This document shows positions 47,401 to 64,000 of a DNA stretch of 64,000 bases, in pieces (the stretch's first letter is position 1; each line of letters opens with the position of its first letter). Location of the stretch: contig NC_080689.1 in the NCBI RefSeq assembly GCF_030445035.2, positions 24,767,278 to 24,831,277 of the forward strand. The letters run 5' to 3'. The position numbers and the translations under genes are program-made. The notes under the pieces are model-generated. The model was not told the origin of the DNA. It searched no databases and worked only from the letters and a program-made list of their open reading frames with translations. The DNA comes from Dasypus novemcinctus (taxonomy: Eukaryota; Chordata; Mammalia; Cingulata; Dasypodidae).

Positions 47401-48970
47401 CACTAGCAGTTTGATATTACTGATGAATTCCAATAAGAAATACTGGACTATGTCTGTACCTTGATCTTCTCCTCTGGGCATATTAGATTATATTGGATTC
47501 ATAGGTTTACTTAAGTAATCATGTAAACCTCTTGTGCCAGTAGGGGGTGGAATCCCCACCCTTTAGTGGGTTGGGACTCACAGATAAAAGGCATGGCAAA
47601 GGACAGAGTTAAGGGTTTTTGATGCTGGAGTTTTGAAGATGGAGTTTCATGCTGAAGCCTTAAGCTGGAGCCCCAGGAAGTAAGTTCACAGAGGAAGGCT
47701 AAGCAAGCCCCAGGAAGGGAGGATCCCAGGAAGCCTGAACCCTCAAAGATGTTGGCAGCCATCTTGCACCAACACCTGAAAATAGACTTTGGAGAGGGAA
47801 GTAACTTAAGCTTTATGGCCTAGTATCTGTTAGCTCCTACCCCAGATAAATACCCTTTATAAAAACCAACCAATTTCTGGTATTTTGCATCAGCACCCTT
47901 TTGGCTGCCTAATATACCACCCCTACCAAAAGTCCAGTTTCAAGAAAAAAAGAGTATTCTTAAAAGATAAGCCAAACCCTGTCACTTATGTGTCCAATCT
48001 TCCAATGGCTTCTTATCAAACTCAGAGCAACAGACCACCCTCTTACCTCTCTGACCTCAGTTCTTACTACCCTTTCCCTTACCTCACTCTGCCTCGGCCA
48101 CACTGGCGTTTTTGCTGTCCACAGAATAAGTCAGGAACATTTTTGTTTCAGACTTTTTATCTGCTCTTCCAGCTGACTGGAATGTCTACGGCTCACTCCT
48201 TCCTCTCGTCCTGCTTTTTGCTCAATTTTTATCTTCTCGAAGGTATACTTTTCCCGATCACCCCGTTAATAAGGTAACCTCTTATACTTCTTACCTCCCT
48301 GTTTTATTTTTCTCTACAGAATGTCTAAAATACTATATATATATATAAAAGTTTGTTTACAGTTTCTATCCTCTAATTAGGATGTAATTTCCAAGAGTTT
48401 CAAAAGCACACAGCGCGCATGTGCGTGTACATGTGGAAAAATTATAATTCCAGCACCGCTGGAGCTCAAACCACTGATGTCACGAGGTCAGGACCAAAAA
48501 AATTTCCCTCCGACTTGGTGGAATGACGGTTACACCACGCCAAAAAAATAAGGTGAAATCCCAAGAAACGCCATCTTAAGAAAGGTTGCCGCATAAAAAC
48601 GTCCAAGTTGCAACGACTTTTCTTCTGCAAAAAGCAGGGGGAAACAAGTGCGGGAAGCGTATAGCGCACATTACGAGGCTGGATCTGGGTCAGGGGCACC
48701 GTCTCTACGCACCGCGGGGTGGCTCGAACTATTAGTTCCGCCACACTCGGAACCACCGCGGGCTTCTGGCATCCATCCCACTTCCCCGAGGGTCCCGGGG
48801 CCCGCGGCTGTTACCTTGGTTCCTCCGAGACGTAACACTTCCTCCAAGGAGAACCCATTCTCGGCTTCGGAGCGATCGTCCTTGTCGTCCTCGTCCGGAT
48901 CTTCTACCACCTCTTTCGGGCGCCAAGGCCGCTTGGCATGGAATTCCAAAGGACTCTTGGCTGCCGCCAT
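23276..48970 (-). CDS. CEBPZ: CCAAT/enhancer-binding protein zeta, Mak21/Noc1 family (complete, 16 exons, 1057 aa)
   Basis: Sixteen minus-strand exons join into one open frame of 3174 nt including TGA: 48970-48815, 45766-44271, 40778-40547, 39946-39757, 38011-37923, 34761-34708, 34152-34050, 33941-33873, 32357-32291, 30547-30450, 29154-29097, 28785-28598, 27450-27361, 25126-25065, 24986-24905 and 23415-23276. Every intron is GT-AG. The product is close to the human length (1054) and similar along its whole length. It has an acidic N-terminus, a large helical-repeat body (exon 2, about residues 180-551), and the conserved CBF/Mak21 region, roughly the end of exon 2 through exon 5. Acidic linkers follow (exons 4 and 10-12), then a Lys/Arg-rich tail ending KKQKK, likely a nuclear/nucleolar signal. 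The family acts in nucleolar 60S pre-ribosome assembly with NOC2; CEBPZ is also reported to bind CCAAT promoters and recruit METTL3. It shares a promoter with NDUFAF7. Confidence 0.98.
23820..23945 (+). mobile_element. L1 3' tail (xenarthran type)
   Basis: TGTTGATGTAGGAGTGGGG, GGGTATATGGGAACCTC and TTTTTTAATGTAACATG, then A-rich; the same order as the end of the element at 59165-59935. In CEBPZ intron 15. Confidence 0.6.
23974..24537 (+). mobile_element. DAS-SINE with expanded internal repeats
   Basis: A perfect 11-bp duplication GCTATAGTCTA (23963-23973 and 24538-24548) bounds a 564-bp insert. A tRNA-like head (GTGTGGCTTAAG, CGGTTCAATCCC) is followed by degenerate GTGAGCCAGTGCCCACG units and a long A-rich tail. 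Confidence 0.85.
24085..24270 (+). repeat. Minisatellite-like tandem array within the SINE
   Basis: About nine degenerate units built on GGTGAGCC(A)AGTGCCCACG, with alternating CAAGTGCCTGTGT pieces. Unit length varies around 16-32 bp. Confidence 0.75.
24572..24755 (+). mobile_element. DAS-SINE, short dimer
   Basis: A 14-bp duplication AAG(T)CCTACATGCT with one mismatch (24558-24571 and 24756-24769). Head GGGGAGCAGATGTAGCTCA. Confidence 0.85.
24905..24986 (-). CDS. CEBPZ: CEBPZ exon 15 (residues 985-1012)
   Basis: Encodes [20 protein letters not shown] then MANKDNA, with a split Ser codon completed by exon 16. Donor GTAAGT. Confidence 0.95.
25065..25126 (-). CDS. CEBPZ: CEBPZ exon 14 (residues 964-984)
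   Basis: A 62-nt exon encoding [20 protein letters not shown]. The acceptor is a T-run followed by AAG; the donor is GTAAGT. The basic PRQKKKR is a candidate nuclear localisation motif. Confidence 0.95.
25555..25722 (-). mobile_element. Old L1 fragment
   Basis: GGCTGAACCACTGTAAAG, CTTGTTTAGGGCTATTATG and AATGCTGCTGTGAACAAC match the usual reverse-strand L1 3' half. Confidence 0.55.
25728..25945 (-). mobile_element. DAS-SINE, dimeric
   Basis: Two reverse heads, CCACTGAGCCACATCCGCTCC and TTGAGCCACATCCACTCC, separated by a T-rich linker. Confidence 0.8.
26000..27360. other. CEBPZ intron 13, right part
   Basis: AT-rich intronic sequence. No element is recognised with confidence. Confidence 0.35.
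27361..27450 (-). CDS. CEBPZ: CEBPZ exon 13 (residues 934-964)
   Basis: Encodes [20 protein letters not shown] then DIDFAGSFQ, a basic patch within the acidic region. Acceptor TTGGTAACAG, donor GTAAGA. Confidence 0.94.
27911..28325 (-). mobile_element. DAS-SINE, long form
   Basis: A 9-bp duplication CTAACTTTT (27902-27910 and 28326-28334). In CEBPZ intron 12, between exons 12 and 13. Confidence 0.88.
28598..28785 (-). CDS. CEBPZ: CEBPZ exon 12 (residues 871-934)
   Basis: The most acidic segment: [20 protein letters not shown], then runs of Asp/Glu and [15 protein letters not shown]. This low-complexity region varies in length among mammals, which can account for the small length difference from human. 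Confidence 0.95.
29097..29154 (-). CDS. CEBPZ: CEBPZ exon 11 (residues 852-871)
   Basis: A 58-nt exon encoding [20 protein letters not shown]. Acceptor TTCTCTGGCAG, donor GTAAAA. Confidence 0.95.
29412..29793 (-). mobile_element. DAS-SINE, long form, young-looking
   Basis: A perfect 16-bp duplication AGTCTGGCTTCTTTCT (29396-29411 and 29794-29809). Nearly the same sequence as the copies at 2606 and 45939. Confidence 0.93.
30232..30316 (+). mobile_element. DAS-type monomer
   Basis: GGGAGCTGATGTAGTTCAAG, a CCCACATATGAGGTCCCAGG middle and a short A-tail; one tRNA-like unit only. Confidence 0.7.
30450..30547 (-). CDS. CEBPZ: CEBPZ exon 10 (residues 819-852)
   Basis: Encodes [20 protein letters not shown] followed by the acidic [13 protein letters not shown]. 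Acceptor ATTTTTAG, donor GTAATT. Confidence 0.95.
30735..31595 (+). mobile_element. Old L1 3' half in CEBPZ intron 9
   Basis: A classic L1 tail: CAGCAATCCCACTGCTAGG, CATAACAGCATTATTC, AATGGATAAAGACACAGTGG and CATGGATGAACCTTGACG. It then has 3'-UTR-like sequence with CACACTAATGCAAAGTGTTA and a final A-rich end. Confidence 0.75.
31600..32290. other. CEBPZ intron 9, left of exon 9
   Basis: No exon or repeat recognised. Confidence 0.35.
32291..32357 (-). CDS. CEBPZ: CEBPZ exon 9 (residues 797-819)
   Basis: A 67-nt exon encoding [20 protein letters not shown] and FH, ending in a split Arg codon. Acceptor TTTTCCTAG, donor GTAATG. Confidence 0.95.
32439..32526 (-). mobile_element. DAS-type monomer
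   Basis: A 15-bp perfect duplication AACACTTGCAATTTT (32424-32438 and 32527-32541) bounds one reverse tRNA-like unit with a T-run at the left. Confidence 0.9.
32645..32785 (+). mobile_element. Old L1 3' tail
   Basis: GGGGATGGTTGCACAACACT, ACTGAATTGTATATCTG and GAAAATGTTACATATATTACC followed by an A-run. Confidence 0.6.
32816..32900 (+). mobile_element. DAS-type monomer
   Basis: One tRNA-like unit (TAGCCCAGTGGTTGAGTGCC and GAGGTCCCAGCTTTAATCCC) with an A-tail, flanked by an AGGCAGTACA / AGGTAGTACA duplication. It landed in the A-tail of the L1 fragment. Confidence 0.8.
32930..33872. other. CEBPZ intron 8
   Basis: Apart from a weak MIR-like stretch near 33215-33330, no repeat or exon is recognised. 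Confidence 0.35.
33873..33941 (-). CDS. CEBPZ: CEBPZ exon 8 (residues 774-797)
   Basis: A 69-nt exon encoding [20 protein letters not shown] and NLA. Acceptor ATTTTTAG, donor GTAAGT. Confidence 0.95.
34050..34152 (-). CDS. CEBPZ: CEBPZ exon 7 (residues 740-774)
   Basis: Encodes [20 protein letters not shown], then [14 protein letters not shown]. Donor GTGTGG. The intron to exon 8 is only 108 bp. Confidence 0.96.
34193..34224. repeat. (CA)n simple repeat
   Basis: Interrupted CACACA run just upstream (minus-strand sense) of CEBPZ exon 7. A second CA-rich tract lies near 34341-34363. Confidence 0.8.
34708..34761 (-). CDS. CEBPZ: CEBPZ exon 6 (residues 722-739)
   Basis: A 54-nt exon in phase 0 encoding [18 protein letters not shown]. 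Acceptor TTGTTTTAG, donor GTGAGT. Human has V and I at two of these positions. Confidence 0.96.
34865..35277 (-). mobile_element. DAS-SINE, long form
   Basis: A 9-bp duplication CAAATATAT (34856-34864 and 35278-35286). In the intron between CEBPZ exons 5 and 6. Confidence 0.88.
35344..35433 (-). mobile_element. DAS-type monomer
   Basis: One reverse unit: GGGATTGAACTCAGGACCTC and CACTGAGCTACATCCGCTCC, with a T-run at the left. Confidence 0.75.
35458..35985 (-). pseudogene. Decayed hAT-family transposase (C-terminal half)
   Basis: On the minus strand the conceptual translation shows [20 protein letters not shown] and then [20 protein letters not shown]. Farther on comes [10 protein letters not shown], then the dimerisation domain [13 protein letters not shown]. 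Next, in a shifted frame, is [14 protein letters not shown], and back in the first frame [10 protein letters not shown]. These blocks match the order in hAT transposases and host proteins derived from them (ZBED, FAM200 and SCAND3 types), such as the (Y/M)-C-E-x-x-F-S motif and the Y-R-x-R-L block. The reading frame shifts at least twice and a stop follows QPK in the shifted frame, so it is not a functional gene. The upstream side is cut by a DAS-SINE at 35998. It could be a DNA transposon fossil or a processed copy of a domesticated gene; it lies antisense-free within CEBPZ intron 5, on the same strand as CEBPZ. Confidence 0.65.
35998..36404 (-). mobile_element. DAS-SINE, long form
   Basis: A 7-bp duplication ACATTTA (35991-35997 and 36405-36411). 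It sits against the hAT fossil. Confidence 0.87.
36412..37411. other. CEBPZ intron 5, remainder
   Basis: May include the upstream continuation of the hAT fossil, and a MER5-like piece near 36860-36940 (CACTTTGAGAATCACTGCTA). Otherwise nothing recognised. Confidence 0.3.
37421..37799 (+). mobile_element. DAS-SINE, long form
   Basis: A perfect 9-bp duplication CAATCTGAG (37412-37420 and 37800-37808). Head GGGAAGCAGATGTGGCTCAA, box-B-like GGGTTCAATTCC, A-rich tail. Confidence 0.9.
37923..38011 (-). CDS. CEBPZ: CEBPZ exon 5 (residues 692-721)
   Basis: An 89-nt exon encoding [20 protein letters not shown] and then [10 protein letters not shown]. The acceptor is TTTTTTCAG and the donor GTAAAA. 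Confidence 0.96.
38012..39756. other. CEBPZ intron 4, nothing recognised
   Basis: Nearly 1.75 kb of AT-rich intron without an element I can name, unusual in this repeat-dense window. Confidence 0.4.
39757..39946 (-). CDS. CEBPZ: CEBPZ exon 4 (residues 629-692)
   Basis: An acidic linker starting [16 protein letters not shown], followed by a Glu/Thr/Lys-rich stretch and [11 protein letters not shown]. Donor GTGAGT. Confidence 0.96.
40240..40480 (+). mobile_element. MIR-like SINE fragment
   Basis: CCTGTGAAGCAGGTGCTAGT, TTCCATTTCACAACTGAAG and GGCTTAAGAGAT are in MIR order. Confidence 0.45.
40547..40778 (-). CDS. CEBPZ: CEBPZ exon 3 (residues 551-628)
   Basis: Encodes [19 protein letters not shown], then [20 protein letters not shown], and ends LRSQLDDHL. 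This is the core of the conserved CBF/Mak21 region. 232 nt, with a GTATAT donor. Confidence 0.97.
40779..42287. other. CEBPZ intron 2, left part
   Basis: No exon. Some of 41100-41560 has the flavour of an old MIR or LTR relic, but I cannot name it. Confidence 0.3.
42293..42816 (+). mobile_element. LTR-like unit (TG...CA) with 5-bp target duplication
   Basis: Begins TGTAGCAGTTTGAT and ends GACTAATACA, with a perfect 5-bp duplication AGTAG (42288-42292 and 42817-42821). It has a TATA-like ATATAAAAAAC near 42453 and AATAAA at 42745-42750. These are the marks of a solo LTR. The copies at 47404-47924 and 17748-18810 (reversed) belong to the same family. Confidence 0.75.
43265..43500 (+). mobile_element. 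MIR SINE fragment
   Basis: AAAGTCCCATTTCTGTC, CACTGTGTAACCTTGGGCAA and TTTTACAGACAAACAC are in MIR order. Confidence 0.6.
43501..44270. other. CEBPZ intron 2, right part
   Basis: Includes the phrase AGTAGGCACTCAAAAAATATT near 43818, typical of MIR/L2 tails. No exon. Confidence 0.35.
44271..45766 (-). CDS. CEBPZ: CEBPZ exon 2 (residues 53-551)
   Basis: A large 1496-nt exon encoding almost half the protein. It runs from [15 protein letters not shown] through [31 protein letters not shown] and [20 protein letters not shown], ending [10 protein letters not shown] with a split Arg codon and a GTAAGT donor. It is open throughout. Helical repeat-like content dominates. Confidence 0.98.
45939..46307 (-). 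mobile_element. DAS-SINE, long form, young-looking
   Basis: A perfect 14-bp duplication TGATCAACGATTTA (45925-45938 and 46308-46321). It is very close in sequence to the copies at 29412 and 2606. Confidence 0.93.
46490..47060 (+). mobile_element. Old L1 fragment
   Basis: AACTGTGCAAAGGATATGG, GATGCTCAACCTCACTGAC and AACCCAGCAGTTCCATATCT are typical L1 ORF2-end and 3' sequence in this order; an A-run follows at about 47067. Confidence 0.6.
47109..47403 (+). mobile_element. DAS-SINE, dimeric
   Basis: Head GGGAAGCAGATGTGGCTCAA, box B GGGTTCAATGCCC, and a decayed second module near 47310 with CACTCTGGAAGGTCCCAGG. It follows the L1 A-tail. Confidence 0.8.
47404..47924 (+). mobile_element. LTR-like unit, second copy
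   Basis: Aligns over its whole length with 42293-42816: TAGCAGTTTGATATTACTG at the left, GGCAGCCATCTTGCACCAAC in the middle and GGCTGCCTAATATA at the right. Its polyadenylation signal is altered to GATAAA (CCCAGATAAATACC). A duplication is not clear. Confidence 0.65.
47925..48640. other. CEBPZ intron 1, promoter-proximal part
   Basis: Has a TATATATATATATA run near 48338. The rest is unique-looking sequence leading to the CpG island. Confidence 0.4.
48815..48970 (-). CDS. CEBPZ: CEBPZ exon 1 coding part (residues 1-52)
   Basis: Starts [18 protein letters not shown], continues through an acidic stretch, and ends [11 protein letters not shown] before a GTAACA donor. The ATG at 48970 lies inside the CpG island and is the family start. 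Confidence 0.97.
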
Positions 48971-49112
48971 GTCTCGCAAAACACACGGGGAGAGCTCCGG
49001 CTTACTTCCGCTTGGCCGGGTGACGTACTTCCTACTGGGGCGTGGCCGCTCCCGGAAATAGCCGTAATCCCTAGTTCCCTAGGTTGTCGCGCGGCTGCGT
49101 ACGAAATTCGGC

Positions 49113-62738
<13,626 letters not shown>

Positions 62739-64000
62739 GTAGGAATATGTTTTTTCCTCATTTTATTAGTTTTTATCTTCATAGTCTTATTTACTAAGTT
62801 AGTATTTTAGAGTTCCTTTTCAGGGGAAAAGAGTAGCTCTCAATACAAGACATCCCCTTTATTAATGATGAATAGTGCAGAGTCAGGAGACTGTTAAAAC
62901 CCACTTTATCATGTTTTAGCTGTGCAACCTTAAAAAATAATCATCTAGTAAGAAATACATTTAATAAGCCCTCTACTCAGCAAGGGGTTACCTTTCCCCA
63001 TTTACTTCAGTTTCTTTACTGTCAAATGGTGACAATATTGCTCCTTTACAGGAAGAGCTGAATGTTTGTGAAAGTAATATAGTACAGTGTATGGTACAAT
63101 AGTAATTTTAAGTAATTGGTATATATCATTCTGTATTTTACTCAAAACAACTGTATTAGGCAAGTTCTATTATCATCACTCTCTGTGGACTCCTGCCAGA
63201 GCATGGTTTTTCCCCCGTGCTTCCATTCAGCTCTAAATTTGATTCTAGATTGCCAGAATGTAAGTCTAAAGAAGTCAACAGCATTCTGTTGACCTCAAAG
63301 AGTACAAGATCCTGTCTATTTTGGAGTTGTGTTTAAATGTTCAAAAAAAACCTGTACTTTGCTGAAATGTGTAGATATTAGATTGCCTCTTTTTATTCTT
63401 TTTTCTACCTCAGAGAAAATGTTTTCATTTTCTGGACCTTAATTAAGAACTTCCTACCCCAGAAGTTATCAATTTTAAAAGTACCATAGTTTTTTTTTTA
63501 ATCTAAACTGATAGAAGCTTTTCTTGCAAATTAAATGAAAAAACAAAAATCAGCCTAAACATCTGTGAATATTTCTATTTACTTCACATTCTGAAGTAAC
63601 ATTTTACCAAGAACTAGCTCCCTGGCCCTGGGAGTTGTTTCTTACTATTATAGTTCTTGACTTGATTGGTATTCACTTATGAGGGAAAGGGTGATGATTT
63701 TGCCTTTCCTTGAAGAGGAATCAAAGATGGTCAGTGTGGCAAGCTGAGGCATTCCAGCAAATGCCTGAAGAGGCAGACTTCATGGTGTTTATTTAATAGC
63801 AGTGGACTAAATAGTTTATTATTTCATTTAATCCTTACAACAAATCTAGTATACAGATGAGGAAACACACTGAGAAAGGCTGGCTAACTTAAGAGTTGGG
63901 ATTCAGCCCTAAATTTGTCTGACTATACCTGTTTTTCCTGTGCCATCACAGGCAGAGTTGTCAGGGCAAGACTTCATTTTTAGTAGTGTTATGAGGAAGC
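62739..64000. other. NDUFAF7 intron 7, left part
   Basis: MIR-like fragments near 62870-63090 and 63780-63960 (TTTAATCCTTACAACAAATC, GATGAGGAAACACACTG). The next NDUFAF7 exon is not found before the right edge. Confidence 0.45.

Overview
The window is mammalian nuclear DNA from a xenarthran, almost certainly an armadillo (Dasypus or a close cingulate relative). Two things show this. The protein-coding exons are clearly mammalian. The DNA between them is packed with DAS-type SINEs, a tRNA-derived retroposon family known from armadillo. I place about 29 of these elements, in both orientations, many with clean target-site duplications.

Four genes are recognisable, in the order I know from human chromosome 2p22. 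(1) SULT6B1, minus strand: coding exons 1-3 lie at 6337-6535, 5009-5121 and 1935-2024, and the rest is beyond the left edge. (2) CEBPZOS, plus strand: a CpG-rich promoter with an NRF1-type site near 13.34-13.42 kb and three coding exons between 21,492 and 23,238, giving an 80-residue single-pass membrane protein. (3) CEBPZ, minus strand: complete, with 16 coding exons from 48,970 down to 23,276 and a 1057-residue product, all splice sites GT-AG and all phases compatible. (4) NDUFAF7, plus strand: coding exons 1-7 from 49,113 to 62,738 (265 residues), continuing beyond the right edge.

The arrangement is compact at both ends of CEBPZ. CEBPZ and NDUFAF7 are head-to-head with 142 bp between their start codons, so they must share a CpG-rich bidirectional promoter. 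CEBPZ and CEBPZOS are tail-to-tail with 37 bp between stop codons. CEBPZ serves nucleolar 60S ribosome assembly (Mak21/Noc1 family), NDUFAF7 is a mitochondrial complex I assembly methyltransferase, CEBPZOS is a small mitochondrial membrane protein, and SULT6B1 is a cytosolic sulfotransferase.

The remaining sequence is introns and intergenic DNA full of repeats: DAS-SINEs, older L1 fragments, xenarthran-type L1 3' ends, MIRs, one MER5A-like DNA element, endogenous-retrovirus LTRs or LTR-like units, and a decayed hAT transposase fossil inside a CEBPZ intron. I see no rRNA, functional tRNA, CRISPR or bacterial-type feature. No clearly new biological system is evident. The points most worth checking are the two tight gene-gene junctions, the hAT fossil, a SINE inserted in inverted orientation inside another SINE, and a minisatellite-like expansion inside a SINE.
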